DNA of 47,089 nt from Paludibacteraceae bacterium (GCA_024401495.1 JAKSKW010000014.1:1-47089), one strand, 5' to 3'; positions 24,616-33,721 are shown, counted from the first letter of the stretch. Made by a program: numbers and translations. Notes: a model not told the origin generated them from the letters alone.

Positions 24616-25293
24616 ATGACAAAGAAAAAAAAGAAGATAATAAGCATAGTCATCGCCATCATCACCTCCTTGATTCTGATTCCAATATGTTTCTACAAAT
24701 TTGTGGAGAGCAAGACAGCAGATCGTCTGTATGACGACACTAAACGCATTCCATACAACGAGGTTGGAATGGTGCTTGGCACTAATCCGAAAACCAAGTA
24801 TGGAAACAACAATCCCTATTTCTATTATCGCGTCGACGCAGTAGAGAAACTATACAAAGCGAAGAAAATCAAGTTTGTACTAATCAGTGGAGACAACAAG
24901 ACAAAGGATTACTCCGAGCCAGATGTGATGAGAAGCATCCTGATTAAAAGAGGAATCCCAGCAGACGTGATTTATATCGACTACGCAGGATTCAGGACAC
25001 TTGATTCAGTAGTAAGAGCAAAGAATATCTTCGGCCAGACAAAGATGACTGTCATCTCACAGAAATTCCACAATGAACGAAGCATTGTGATTGGAGAATG
25101 GCAAGATATGGAGTTGGTTGGATTCAACGCCAAAGATGTAGAGGTAAAGAGAAGCAAGTATAAGATAATGATCAGGGAAGGTTACGCAAGAGTGAAACTA
25201 TACCTTGATATGCTTGTAGGCAAGAAACCACACTTTGGAGGAGAGCCAATCAAAATTGCGGTGGGACACCCACAAACTGAATTAAACAAATAA
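24616..25293 (+). CDS. SanA/ElyC/YdcF-type membrane protein (DUF218)
   Basis: A 225-aa protein with one N-terminal membrane segment (about residues 8-26) and a DUF218 domain. Visible motifs are GMVLGTNPKTKYG, YRVDAVEKLYKAKKIKFVLISGDN, EPDVMRSILIKRGIPADVIYIDYAGFRT and MTVISQKFHNERS. The order and the tyrosine- and asparagine-containing loops are those of SanA, associated with envelope barrier function and vancomycin resistance at high temperature in E. coli. The biochemical activity of the family remains unclear. Confidence 0.85.
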   Translation: MTKKKKKIISIVIAIITSLILIPICFYKFVESKTADRLYDDTKRIPYNEVGMVLGTNPKTKYGNNNPYFYYRVDAVEKLYKAKKIKFVLISGDNKTKDYSEPDVMRSILIKRGIPADVIYIDYAGFRTLDSVVRAKNIFGQTKMTVISQKFHNERSIVIGEWQDMELVGFNAKDVEVKRSKYKIMIREGYARVKLYLDMLVGKKPHFGGEPIKIAVGHPQTELNK

Positions 25294-25313
25294 ATTCTAG
25301 AATTCAACAACGA

Positions 25314-25333
25314 AGACGCGAGGTCTCGCGTCT
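25314..25333. repeat. AGACG hairpin repeat
   Basis: AGACGCGAG, GT, CTCGCGTCT: 9-bp perfect arms, followed by CTACAA as in other family members. Confidence 0.8.
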
Positions 25334-25362
25334 CTACAACCGAACATATAATTTTTGAATAG

Positions 25363-25953
25363 ATGTTAACAATATACAAAGGAAGACCAGAGGATTTATC
25401 TGGCAGACTAGAGAGAGAAGTCCGCGTTTACGATTTGCTCGACTCACTTGGCGTAGAGTATGAGAGACTCGACCACGAGCCAGCGATGACAATGGAGATA
25501 TGCGCTGAGATCGACGCCGCATTCGAGCGTCTGCCATTGGAAGCATTCAAGGCAGACCAGAGTGAAGACAAAGGCAAACATGCCATCATCTGCAAGAATC
25601 TGTTTCTTACCAATAAGCAGCATACAAAATACTATCTTCTAATGATGCCTGGCGACAAGAAATTCTTGACTAAGGATTTGTCGGCACAGATCAACTCCGC
25701 GCGACTATCGTTTGCAGGAGAGGAAGACATGCTCAAATATCTCGACGTCACACCGGGATCAGTGTCGGTGCTGGGATTGATGAACGACAAAGAGAACACT
25801 GTGCAGCTGCTGATTGATAGCGACGTGTTGAGAAGCGAGTACGTAGGATGCCATCCATGTATGAACACATCCAGCCTACGAATGCTTGTGAAAGATTTGA
25901 CAGAGAAGATACTTCCAGCACTTCATCATGAACCAATCATAGTAAATCTGTAA
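25363..25953 (+). CDS. Prolyl-tRNA editing protein (ProX/YbaK superfamily, PrdX-like)
   Basis: A 196-aa stand-alone editing domain. Recognisable parts are LDSLGVEYERLDHEPAMTMEIC near the N-terminus, a basic active-site region GKHAIICKNLFLTNKQHTKYYL, and the C-terminal TPGSVSVLGLMND...VQLLIDSDVL...GCHPCMNTSSLRM, where family members have a conserved G-x-HP-x-x-N pattern. Proteins of this type hydrolyse wrongly charged aminoacyl-tRNAs, typically Ala-tRNAPro. The exact tRNA substrate cannot be read from sequence. An AGACG hairpin lies 30 bp upstream. Confidence 0.87.
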   Translation: MLTIYKGRPEDLSGRLEREVRVYDLLDSLGVEYERLDHEPAMTMEICAEIDAAFERLPLEAFKADQSEDKGKHAIICKNLFLTNKQHTKYYLLMMPGDKKFLTKDLSAQINSARLSFAGEEDMLKYLDVTPGSVSVLGLMNDKENTVQLLIDSDVLRSEYVGCHPCMNTSSLRMLVKDLTEKILPALHHEPIIVNL

Positions 25954-25991
25954 AAAAATCAGATTTTATGCTTGTGTTTATTAAAAAATGT

Positions 25992-25999
25992 TAATTTTG
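25992..25999 (+). promoter_or_regulatory. -7 promoter box
   Basis: TAATTTTG matches TAnnTTTG. It implies a leader of about 95 bases before the start at 26100, which contains the hairpin at 26040-26060. Confidence 0.5.
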
Positions 26000-26039
26000 T
26001 AGGTCTAAACTCTTTAAATTAAAGGCTAACTATTAATCT

Positions 26040-26060
26040 GACGTGTAGAAACTCCACGTC
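26040..26060. repeat. Diverged AGACG-family hairpin
   Basis: GACGTG, 9-base loop, CACGTC. It lies in the leader of the lipoprotein gene at 26100. Confidence 0.6.
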
Positions 26061-26099
26061 TCAAAACAAGTTAAATTGCTCGGTCAATAAGATAAAGCA

Positions 26100-27134
26100 A
26101 TGATTGAAAGACTGATAAAAATAATTCTTCCCATTTCGCTAATCTTGTTAGCGTCATGTCACAACAAAAAGGAAGAACGACAGCAATATACACTTGGAGC
26201 ACCTGAAGCAAAAGAAGGTGTGGATATCCGTTATTTCCAGAAACGATTGGATGGAGAAAACGGTCATGACTTTGTGGATTTTATGGCAATAATATATGAT
26301 GAGCATAATTTCCGCAGAGAAGAGACTCTATACTACTACTCATCAAAACACAAAACAATCTTAAACCAGCGTAAGTTCAGATTCCAGGTGAAAAACGGAG
26401 AACTTATCATGTTTGAGAACGAGGCAGACACAGTAGGACGATGCTATTTCTCAGTCAACACTGATGCGAGAGTCATCTACTCTACTGAACCTAAGGCTCC
26501 AGGCTATATTCCTATCACACATACGCATACACTACAGGGAACACGTAAAGTGAAATTGTCTAAGATGTCGGATACTATCGACGTCTACAGTTTCTATACT
26601 CCGTACACATACGTGCATGAGGAATACTACGACAAATCCTTGAAACTTGTGAAATTCTCCGAGAGCTACTACGATCTTGATTTCTCTATGGAACAGATCG
26701 ACTCTATCCACGCTCCTAAAGAATTCATTGATATTCTCCACGAGCAATTAACTCTAGGTCCAGACGACTACACTATAGACAACTGTATCTCGTCGGAATT
26801 TGTCAACAAGATGGAGAGAAACATTTTGATGACAGTGGCAATGTGGAGAGAGTATATCAACAATATCGATTTGGGACACAAGGATCCTTGTTCAGAGCGA
26901 GAGAGCCGAGTATTGTTCAACTACCTTCGCAACAACTCTTATAGAAATCTTTTCCTAACCAAAGCGTTGGAATACTCGAATAAGAAGGATGAGCATGCAG
27001 AGACATTATTCTCCCTTATGCTTCCTGAGGTCAACAAACATTACAGAAGCTATAGCAATGTAGTGGAAGATCTCCCGTTCCTAATGGAATATCCTGAGTG
27101 CAGACATAAGTTCAAGCACAATGCTTCTTATTAA
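26100..27134 (+). CDS. Lipoprotein of unknown function
   Basis: A 344-aa protein with a type II signal peptide (LIKIILPISLILLASC, Cys20). The mature part is rich in Tyr and charged residues. It contains a beta-rich region with repeated lysine and tyrosine pairs (about residues 60-190) and a helical C-terminal third (ENILMTVAMWREYINNIDLG... in part). I recognise no domain or catalytic motif. It has its own promoter and is followed 27 bp later by a second exported protein of unknown function, so the two may work together. The spacer contains a short run of the ACGAAA/ACGAAG hexamer. Confidence 0.7.
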   Translation: MIERLIKIILPISLILLASCHNKKEERQQYTLGAPEAKEGVDIRYFQKRLDGENGHDFVDFMAIIYDEHNFRREETLYYYSSKHKTILNQRKFRFQVKNGELIMFENEADTVGRCYFSVNTDARVIYSTEPKAPGYIPITHTHTLQGTRKVKLSKMSDTIDVYSFYTPYTYVHEEYYDKSLKLVKFSESYYDLDFSMEQIDSIHAPKEFIDILHEQLTLGPDDYTIDNCISSEFVNKMERNILMTVAMWREYINNIDLGHKDPCSERESRVLFNYLRNNSYRNLFLTKALEYSNKKDEHAETLFSLMLPEVNKHYRSYSNVVEDLPFLMEYPECRHKFKHNASY

Positions 27135-27155
27135 CGAAAACGAAGACGAAAACAA
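27134..27155. repeat. Short ACGAAA/ACGAAG hexamer run
   Basis: AACGAAAACGAAGACGAAAA directly after the lipoprotein stop codon. Same words as the 87-bp tract at 6882-6968. Confidence 0.7.
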
Positions 27156-27161
27156 TATATT

Positions 27162-27635
27162 ATGAAAAAAACAATAATGACATTAGTGCTATTATTTATA
27201 GCACATATATCAGCGTTTGCGGCTGATAAGCCTAAAAAGGCAGACGAGCAGATCCTACCTACCGGCATAGAAGCCTTTTTTGTATTTCCAAACAGTGACG
27301 AAATCTTTTTAGGCGGAGATATTAAGATAAACAAGTTGCTGACAGCCGAAAGTATCTCGTCACGAGTTCAATTCGCTAAAAATGTTAAAGTTAGGCCAAT
27401 TCAATGGGACACATTGAAATACACAACTCAAGAATTTAGCATGAGATTTCTCAACCAATATACAGGTGATGTAACGGTGCTAGAATCCAAATCCGGAAAG
27501 ATCACAGAAGAGATGAAAAACACAATAAAAGAAAATGGATCTACGACTTTTTATGTGAGCCCAATAATTGTATTAGGGCAGTATGATGGGGTCAAACGCA
27601 CGCTTCCACCAATAGAAGTAAGGCCGAAAAAATAA
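27162..27635 (+). CDS. Small exported protein of unknown function
   Basis: A 157-aa protein with a cleavable signal peptide (MKKTIMTLVLLFIAHISAFA). The mature 137 residues have no cysteine, end in a basic RPKK, and contain a beta-rich middle (FFVFPNSDEIFLGGDIKINK; FSMRFLNQYTGDVTVLE) and ITEEMKNTIKENGSTTFYVSPIIV. No family is recognised. It is the last gene of the plus-strand run and is closed by a bidirectional terminator. Confidence 0.68.
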   Translation: MKKTIMTLVLLFIAHISAFAADKPKKADEQILPTGIEAFFVFPNSDEIFLGGDIKINKLLTAESISSRVQFAKNVKVRPIQWDTLKYTTQEFSMRFLNQYTGDVTVLESKSGKITEEMKNTIKENGSTTFYVSPIIVLGQYDGVKRTLPPIEVRPKK

Positions 27636-27640
27636 AAGAT

Positions 27641-27680
27641 AAGGAGGACATGGTTTGAAACCATATCCTCCTTTTATTTT
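27641..27680. terminator. Bidirectional terminator between convergent genes
   Basis: AAGGAGGA (27641-27648) pairs with TCCTCCTT (27666-27673). The stem continues as ATGGTT/AACCAT around a short loop. T-rich sequence follows on both strands (TTATTTT on plus; ATCTTTTATTTTTTC on minus). Confidence 0.85.
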
Positions 27681-27698
27681 GCCTTTTATTTTATCTCA

Positions 27699-30299
27699 TT
27701 ACTTAATCAAAACCTTCTTGCCGTTTACGATGTAGACTCCAGCAGGCAAGTTCTGTGAAAAACGTTCTCCCTTATATAGACGACGGGATGCCAAAACACG
27801 GCCGTTAGACGCTGTTATTTGAAGAGAAGCGTCGTCGGCAGCCTCCACTACCAAAGTCGACTCATTCGTCCAAATAACAAGTTTATTCGCGTCGGCAACC
27901 ACATTATCCACCGCATTGTCGCCAGGAGTGGCGATCAGCTGCAAATAGAATCCATCTCCTGTGACTTGTGAGATAAACAACAAAGTGCATGAGTCTCTGT
28001 CGACAGGCAATGAAAGTGGGTAATATTTAATCTCATAAGGAGCAACCTCCACCTCTACAATATCAAGAAGTGCCCCCTGACTGAACGAGTTTGTCGTATC
28101 GAGCAACACCATAAATTTATTCTTATATGTTTCTGAACGCTCGTTTCTTATGACAAGATCTCCACTCACTACCTTATTAGAAGTGTTGTATTCACTGCAT
28201 GCAAAATCAAGAAGCAGAGTGTCCATCTTAGAAATGTCGCAGAATTCTCCGTTACCTATCACATTTGCATAGTTGTCGTAGACATAATACTGCGAATATT
28301 CAATATTCTCGTCGACATAGAACCATGTATTAAATTCTTTTCCTGGCTCTACATAAGCTTGTATAGTTTGCATTGCCTGTCCATCAGCGTGGAACAAAAT
28401 AACACGGATGGTGTTGTCATAACATACCTCACCCTCATTCTTAAGTGTAGCGCGACAGATATGCAATCCATATTCAGAAGTATCGATTCTGACAGTTGCC
28501 GATACCTTGCGCACTTTATCCTCTCTGTAGAAGACACCATTGTCAAGAAGATTCAATTTTGAATCCATAACCCAGTAGTAAACAGTGTCGGATTGAGCCA
28601 CAAACTTGAAATCCACATCATTACTGTCCTTAGCCTCGGCTGTTGCATAACAAACATAAGAATACTGCAACGGATTCTCATTCACAGAGTTTGTCATCAA
28701 ATAAATAACATCGTAGTATTCTCTGCCCCCGTTATTTTTCAAATGAATGACACCATGAGCATACTGGCCAACAGCATTGAAATCCTTGATCTCTGTCGTA
28801 GCAGACAAGTCTGAAGTTCCGATCATCACGGTTCCATTATTCACAATTAACTCATAATTGACATTATCAAATCCATTCGTAGGTTTCCAGTTCACATTAT
28901 CTTTACTCTCAATCAAACCAATCTTATAAGATTTTCCGTTCTTGAAAGTGGAGAAATCCAAACTGTTACTTTCCAACTGGTCGAAAATCAAGAACGGTTC
29001 CAAAACGTAGTCGCCAATGTCAGCAACCTTTACCACATTTCCGTTATCGTCAATATAACCACAAGCCAAGTATACAGATTTGTTTACAGGTGAATTATTG
29101 GAATAAGAGAAAAACAGATAAAGAGAACCATTATCAATCTGGTAATTCACAGAAAGAGCGTCTATATCAGCACGTTCTTCCACGACATCTTTGACGCCAT
29201 TATCTGGCTGGATTCCGTAGACGATATAATTATCTCTTGAATATCCGTCAGTCGACGTGCTGGCTCCAGTCTCAGTTGTAGTGTTAGGGTTGAGCAAAGC
29301 CAAATCGTAGTAGCCGTCACTATCGCCATTCCAACCCCAGTTGATATGGAACAAACCATTCTTATCAATTCCGTCGCACAAGAAACGATGACCTCCAGCC
29401 ACAGTAAAGCCAGCCATAAGCACTGGTCGGTTGTTTTTCAACTCGTCATAGATAATCTTAGACCAATCGCCAAACGAATAAGATGATCTGAAAGACATCT
29501 TAATCAAATCAGGATCATAGCCAAAAACATCGACAAGCTGATTAATACATGTTTGTGCAGATGAACTTTCAGTTGCCTTAAAATCAATGCCTACAGATGA
29601 GCAGACAACGGTCATTAGATTAGATACGGCTGTCGCATTCTTATCTGCATATCCATAGTTATAACAATCAAGAATATTATCCCAATCCAAGACAGTGCCC
29701 TTTGCCACACCTTCCATAGCGAGACCTTCCGTTTCAGTAGTGTAGGCAGGTATATCTGAAATTGTCGCATTAGGATAACGATAATAGCATAAGATCTGAC
29801 CAAGTGCTGTAGCCACACATCCCACTGGAGCGTTGACATTATCAAAGAGAGGAGTGTTCAAGTTGAATGGTTGATTCTGTCCCCACGTGATATTCTTTAG
29901 TAATGGTTCAATTGGGCTGTTGAGGATACGAGTCGCTCTTAATTCAGATGTATCTGCCGACTCGGACAAGCCCATATTCAAATGTTTATTATTCTCGATA
30001 TTTTCAGCGAAGACGTCGATCATACCCGGCAATTTTGGGTAGACGCTACCCTTCTCGCTATAAGCAAGTACAGCTGGGACACGAGTGTCGGCAGAGATCA
30101 CTGCATAACCACCATTGGTGCCCTTGAATGTATAGCAGATTGTGTCGTTATTTACTGTTTTGACATCAGACAAGTAGATATTGTCTGATTTGGATAGGAT
30201 ATCCTTCGCAACGTTTTTTGCGGCATCTAATGAACGCGAAGCAAACGCATTCCCCGATAACAATGCCAATGCGGAAAAAAGTAGGTGTTTAATCTTCAT
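27699..30299 (-). CDS. Secreted C10-family cysteine peptidase (streptopain-like)
   Basis: An 866-aa secreted protease. The signal peptide MKIKHLLFSALALLSGNAFA is followed by a Spi-like propeptide region (about 21-135, ending near SELRATR) and the catalytic domain. Catalytic Cys161 lies in APVGCVATALGQILCYYRYP and His304 in VAGGHRFLCDGID, followed by GLFHINWGWNGDSDGYYDL, all hallmarks of SpeB-type C10 enzymes. The large C-terminal part is beta-rich, and its last 80 residues end in LPAGVYIVNGKKVLIK, a type IX (Por) secretion tail pattern. The start at 30299 is preferred over 30317 because it begins exactly at the signal peptide. Bacteroides C10 proteases (Bfp) are known; a chagasin-like inhibitor is encoded nearby. 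Confidence 0.9.
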   Translation of the reverse strand: MKIKHLLFSALALLSGNAFASRSLDAAKNVAKDILSKSDNIYLSDVKTVNNDTICYTFKGTNGGYAVISADTRVPAVLAYSEKGSVYPKLPGMIDVFAENIENNKHLNMGLSESADTSELRATRILNSPIEPLLKNITWGQNQPFNLNTPLFDNVNAPVGCVATALGQILCYYRYPNATISDIPAYTTETEGLAMEGVAKGTVLDWDNILDCYNYGYADKNATAVSNLMTVVCSSVGIDFKATESSSAQTCINQLVDVFGYDPDLIKMSFRSSYSFGDWSKIIYDELKNNRPVLMAGFTVAGGHRFLCDGIDKNGLFHINWGWNGDSDGYYDLALLNPNTTTETGASTSTDGYSRDNYIVYGIQPDNGVKDVVEERADIDALSVNYQIDNGSLYLFFSYSNNSPVNKSVYLACGYIDDNGNVVKVADIGDYVLEPFLIFDQLESNSLDFSTFKNGKSYKIGLIESKDNVNWKPTNGFDNVNYELIVNNGTVMIGTSDLSATTEIKDFNAVGQYAHGVIHLKNNGGREYYDVIYLMTNSVNENPLQYSYVCYATAEAKDSNDVDFKFVAQSDTVYYWVMDSKLNLLDNGVFYREDKVRKVSATVRIDTSEYGLHICRATLKNEGEVCYDNTIRVILFHADGQAMQTIQAYVEPGKEFNTWFYVDENIEYSQYYVYDNYANVIGNGEFCDISKMDTLLLDFACSEYNTSNKVVSGDLVIRNERSETYKNKFMVLLDTTNSFSQGALLDIVEVEVAPYEIKYYPLSLPVDRDSCTLLFISQVTGDGFYLQLIATPGDNAVDNVVADANKLVIWTNESTLVVEAADDASLQITASNGRVLASRRLYKGERFSQNLPAGVYIVNGKKVLIK

Positions 30300-30330
30300 A
30301 TTAAATAGGTTTATCATTTCATTTACATTC

Positions 30331-30338
30331 CAAATATA
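30331..30338 (-). promoter_or_regulatory. -7 promoter box for the C10 peptidase
   Basis: Minus strand TATATTTG matches TAnnTTTG, about 32 bp upstream of the start at 30299. Confidence 0.55.
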
Positions 30339-30417
30339 AACAAAGATTCCGCAAATACATTTAATTATTCAAATATATTTGCGGAATATCTATTTTTTGT
30401 GGCTTTTAATCCACCAA

Positions 30418-31080
30418 TCATATCGCATTGTTCACTCCACTCAACATTGGGACAAAATTGCATTCTTCCAATTTGTCTATCGCAAACTGAGTGTCATCCA
30501 CACGTCTTACTCTATACATATTGCTTACTCCAGATTTATCCTCAACAGGAATGATCATCAATCCTCCGACCTTCAGTTGAGCCATCAATTTCGGTGGAAA
30601 CTGGAATGCTCCGGCAGTAACGATGATTTTATCAAACGGTGCGTGCTCCGGCATACCAAGATAACCGTCGCCACAAATATTCTTAACATTGATATCCAAA
30701 TTCTTGAAAAGTGCAGATGTGATATCAAACAACGCCTTCTGGCGCTCAATAGTATAGACTTCCACACCAAACGACACCAAGCAAGCAGTCTGGTAGCCAC
30801 TACCCGTGCCTATCTCCAACACCTTCTCCCCAGGATGCAAATCCAGCAACGACATCTGGCGAGCCACAGTGGATGGCTGGGAAATTGTCTGCTTGGCTGC
30901 AATAGGAAGCGTCACATCCTCGTAGGCAGAATTGATATACATCGATTGACAAAACAAATGGCGAGGCACACGTTGGATGGCATCCAAAACATCAGCAGCG
31001 AAAGCCAACTTGTTAGTTTTCAACTGCATCACCATCATCTTTCGTCTCGCCGCAAATTTAGGTTCCTCTACAAAATTCAT
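30418..31080 (-). CDS. pcm: Protein-L-isoaspartate O-methyltransferase
   Basis: A 220-aa SAM-dependent enzyme that starts repair of isoaspartyl damage in proteins. The SAM-binding motif VLEIGTGSGYQTACL, the substrate-recognition segment LPIAAKQTISQPSTVARQM and the later motif PFDKIIVTAGAFQFPPKLMAQLK are all typical of PCMT. The ATG at 31080 is chosen; a GTG one codon upstream is possible. A short hexamer-repeat run lies immediately upstream of the start. The C10 peptidase gene starts about 120 bp downstream under its own promoter. Confidence 0.93.
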   Translation of the reverse strand: MNFVEEPKFAARRKMMVMQLKTNKLAFAADVLDAIQRVPRHLFCQSMYINSAYEDVTLPIAAKQTISQPSTVARQMSLLDLHPGEKVLEIGTGSGYQTACLVSFGVEVYTIERQKALFDITSALFKNLDINVKNICGDGYLGMPEHAPFDKIIVTAGAFQFPPKLMAQLKVGGLMIIPVEDKSGVSNMYRVRRVDDTQFAIDKLEECNFVPMLSGVNNAI

Positions 31081-31083
31081 CAC

Positions 31084-31325
31084 TAGTTCTTCGTTTTCGT
31101 CTTCAGAATAAATACCATCGTTGTCACGAACCCCAAATTATACATTATGAATTACCTCTCCCCCACGGTAGCTTCCTCCTCGCTTCGCTTCGTCGGAATC
31201 AACCATGGGCTTTGAATATACGAACCGTATCCACGGTTCGCTCGTGGCTTTGATCCACCGTACCCAGAATGTCAGTTCGGGACAATTCCGCATTTATAAT
31301 TAATTCCGTCTTCGTTTTCGTTAAC
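31084..31325. repeat. Spacer composed of repeat words
   Basis: Between pcm and rsmG. It has hexamer runs (TTCTTCGTTTTCGTCTTC at 31086-31103; CGTCTTCGTTTTCGTTAACG near 31306-31325) at both edges, a TATACATTATGAATTA word, and in the middle a segment with CCATGGGC, CACGGTTCGCTCGTGG and TACCCAGA. The last resembles the CCATGG repeats at 45830-45875. No gene is visible. Confidence 0.6.
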
Positions 31326-31333
31326 GTTAACGT

Positions 31334-31963
31334 TTACTTCATAACATACGCCACACTCTTAGTAGAGAAAAACTCCTCCTCGAAATAGATAGAAAGAGAC
31401 TCCGTCATCGCATTTCTACCGAATGATTTCAACTCCTCAGCCAAGTCGCCACCCTTCAAAGCGATCACTCCCACAGGCAGAGCCGACGCAGCCTTAGGTT
31501 TCAATAGAGGACGAGCCAGTTTCACCAAATCCGGCATCTGCATCACAGCACGGCTCACCACGTAATCGTATTGAGACTTCACCTCTTCAGCGCGTAGATG
31601 CTCTCCCTTGATATTCTTAAGACCGATAGCCTCAGCCACAGCGTTTAGCACCTTGATTTTCTTTCCGACACCGTCGATAGCATGGAATTTGACGTTAGGG
31701 AACATGATAGCCAACGGAATGGCAGGAAAACCACCACCTGTACCAAGGTCGAGGATCTCAGTACCGTCGGCAAAATCAGTGAATTTTGCGATTCCCAACG
31801 AATGAAGGACATGGTGCTCGTAGAAATTATCCATATCCTTGCGGGAAATCACATTGATCTTTGAGTTCCAATCCTGATACAACGCATCAAGAGCCTCAAA
31901 CTGACGTTTTTGCTCATCCGAAAGATTCGGAAAGTATTTTTCTATAATTGATATATTAGCCAT
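31334..31963 (-). CDS. rsmG: 16S rRNA (guanine-527 N7) methyltransferase
   Basis: A 209-aa methyltransferase. It begins with the usual FPNLSDEQKRQFEALDALYQDW region and INVISRKDMDNFYEHHVLHSLGI. The SAM motif EILDLGTGGGFPAIPLAIMFP follows, and then VVSRAVMQMPDLVKLARPLLK. N7 methylation of G527 near the decoding site affects streptomycin sensitivity. It starts 5 bp after the stop of a DUF3298 lipoprotein and appears to be last in a three-gene operon. Confidence 0.94.
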   Translation of the reverse strand: MANISIIEKYFPNLSDEQKRQFEALDALYQDWNSKINVISRKDMDNFYEHHVLHSLGIAKFTDFADGTEILDLGTGGGFPAIPLAIMFPNVKFHAIDGVGKKIKVLNAVAEAIGLKNIKGEHLRAEEVKSQYDYVVSRAVMQMPDLVKLARPLLKPKAASALPVGVIALKGGDLAEELKSFGRNAMTESLSIYFEEEFFSTKSVAYVMK

Positions 31964-31968
31964 TTGGA

Positions 31969-32865
31969 TTAATTTTCAAGTAAATAACGTACTATAGACT
32001 TTGATTTGTCCATATATTGACTTAGTTGCTTGTTGGCGACGGGAATAGAGATTATTCGTCCAGAATCCAAGCCCAACTCATACGGAGAATAGACAAAAAA
32101 GACAGTATCCTTCGTCAGCAAGAAATTATTGCTTGGGGCAATCTGTTCTGAAGATATTCCTATTGATTTGAGCGACGCCTCATCAGCCACGCCATATTTT
32201 TTCACCATACAATCAACAACCACACCACGAATGTCCTCTGAGTGTTTTTTCACGAACAGCGCGTCGTACTCCACTTTCTCCTTCAACTGTTTGTCCCAAT
32301 TGCTGTAAGACAAGCCGTTAAGCGGAGTATCTCCCGTATTTTCCGACACTTCCCTCGCCACACAGAAAAGACGTGAATCTTGGTATGCCAATTTGGAGGA
32401 TCTTGCCACAGACCAATCGAAATAATGATTTTTGGAGAATTCGTTAGCGGAGCGAAACTCAGTTTTGAATTTTGTGGCGATGGCAGCAAAATATCCAGTC
32501 GTAGCGACGACGGGGTCTGTCATCAATCGTTCAGCGGCGAAATTCATGATATCGAAACGGATGTCAGTCACCAGTTTGTCTGAATCATTCTGTATAGGCA
32601 TCACAAGCGTCGCCTTATACTTCACAAACTTATGTTGCTGATTATTAGGATCAACGAAGTAAGCAGTGTCGTAACTGAAGATTTCAGTGTTGTACATCGG
32701 CAGACGTGGAGCCACAAGCACGACAGTATCCTCCACCGCCACAGTGTCGACAACCGTCTTGACGGTATCCACCATTGGTTCAGGAGCAGGAGTCTCAACC
32801 GGTTTCTGCTGACAAGCCATCAAGCCCAACAGAGAAGATGCCAACAGCAACGTCTTCCTCATCAT
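31969..32865 (-). CDS. Lipoprotein with DUF3298-type domain, second of a pair
   Basis: A 298-aa lipoprotein (MMRKTLLLASSLLGLMAC, Cys18) with a Pro/Glu/Val/Thr-rich linker (about 20-60) and a DUF4163/DUF3298-like region. The typical pattern is a Y-x-V/A-x-V strand, an extended middle, and a C-terminal FVYSPYELGLDSGRIISIPV, which corresponds to the FxPYEIAPYAxG motif of DUF3298 (RsiV-like) proteins. It is related to the upstream gene at 32862-33686, whose C-terminus reads NYRPYEIAAYAVG. The ATG overlaps the upstream stop by four bases (ATGA), indicating coupled translation. Some family members bind lysozyme or act in envelope stress; here the function is unknown. Confidence 0.78.
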   Translation of the reverse strand: MMRKTLLLASSLLGLMACQQKPVETPAPEPMVDTVKTVVDTVAVEDTVVLVAPRLPMYNTEIFSYDTAYFVDPNNQQHKFVKYKATLVMPIQNDSDKLVTDIRFDIMNFAAERLMTDPVVATTGYFAAIATKFKTEFRSANEFSKNHYFDWSVARSSKLAYQDSRLFCVAREVSENTGDTPLNGLSYSNWDKQLKEKVEYDALFVKKHSEDIRGVVVDCMVKKYGVADEASLKSIGISSEQIAPSNNFLLTKDTVFFVYSPYELGLDSGRIISIPVANKQLSQYMDKSKSIVRYLLEN

Positions 32866-33686
32866 TCAGCAAGTTTATAGATTGGAGAATCCTCTTTCAT
32901 CAAAGGTTTCAAATCAGAGAATGAAAATCTCACCTCAATCGGACCAACCGCATACGCAGCGATCTCGTACGGTCTGTAATTGAAGCTCAAGGAGTCTGTG
33001 TAGATACGCATACTATTGTTTGGAGAGACATCCTTGACATCAAGAATACCAGCGTCGACAAGATGATCATGAGCCGACACCTTCATCATCTTGCATAGGG
33101 AATCAAGGATCATACCCGTAAGTGTAGATTCAGATTCGTCGACGAAGATATCACCATACGACAATTTCTTAGCCATCACCTTATCCCAAATCTGATAATT
33201 AACGTAGGAATACGGATGAGCTCCACCCATGTAAGAATACGAAGAGAATTCAGTATTATAGACATCTTCATTCTCGAATACCTTGCCAGCCTCACACTCC
33301 AAATCGCAAGGAATCTCGTCTGAGCCAAACATCTCCTTGTAGGCAGTGATCTCCTCCTCACTCAACACAGCAAGCTCAGTGAGTTTAGCCTTCTTGGCAG
33401 CCTCAATATCATCAGTTCGCACACCAGTGGCTTCAGCGATGATAGCCAATCTTATAGAATCAGCACAAGAAGATATTCCTTCGTTGGGAACAGATAGTTT
33501 ATACGAAAATTTGAACTGTGGATTATTAGTGTCAGCAAAGAAATGACCAGTAGTGTCGAAAGACAAAACAGAGACATCATAGCCAGGGATTTCAACAGCA
33601 GACTCACTCTTTTTCTCTGCAGAACAACCACATAGAGCGGCTACTATTCCCGTCAGCAGAATATTCTTCAATGCATTCTTCGTCAT
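32862..33686 (-). CDS. Lipoprotein with DUF3298-type domain, first of a pair
   Basis: A 274-aa lipoprotein (LTGIVAALCGC, Cys21). The mature protein has FKFSYKLSVPN, the central YSSYSYMGGAHPYSYVNYQIWD and the C-terminal FNYRPYEIAAYAVGPIEVRFSFSDL, the signature of the DUF4163/DUF3298 pair. The GGAHPY motif is well preserved here but altered in the downstream paralogue. It heads the lipoprotein-lipoprotein-rsmG cluster; a -7 box TACTTTTG lies at 33714-33721 (minus). Function unknown. Confidence 0.8.
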   Translation of the reverse strand: MTKNALKNILLTGIVAALCGCSAEKKSESAVEIPGYDVSVLSFDTTGHFFADTNNPQFKFSYKLSVPNEGISSCADSIRLAIIAEATGVRTDDIEAAKKAKLTELAVLSEEEITAYKEMFGSDEIPCDLECEAGKVFENEDVYNTEFSSYSYMGGAHPYSYVNYQIWDKVMAKKLSYGDIFVDESESTLTGMILDSLCKMMKVSAHDHLVDAGILDVKDVSPNNSMRIYTDSLSFNYRPYEIAAYAVGPIEVRFSFSDLKPLMKEDSPIYKLAE

Positions 33687-33713
33687 CAGATTTCATTTTA
33701 GTTCTATATTCCA

Positions 33714-33721
33714 CAAAAGTA
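33714..33721 (-). promoter_or_regulatory. -7 promoter box for the DUF3298 operon
   Basis: Minus strand TACTTTTG, 28 bp upstream of the start at 33686. A short ACGAAA-type run lies just upstream at about 33753-33770. Confidence 0.55.

Noticed and set aside
30379..31086. 235-codon plus-strand frame opposite pcm
   Set aside because: A shadow of the methyltransferase gene; His- and Ser-rich, without a domain.
31195..31285. A small gene or RNA in the pcm-rsmG spacer
   Set aside because: No open frame with a start signal and no known RNA motif; the text looks like spacer repeats.
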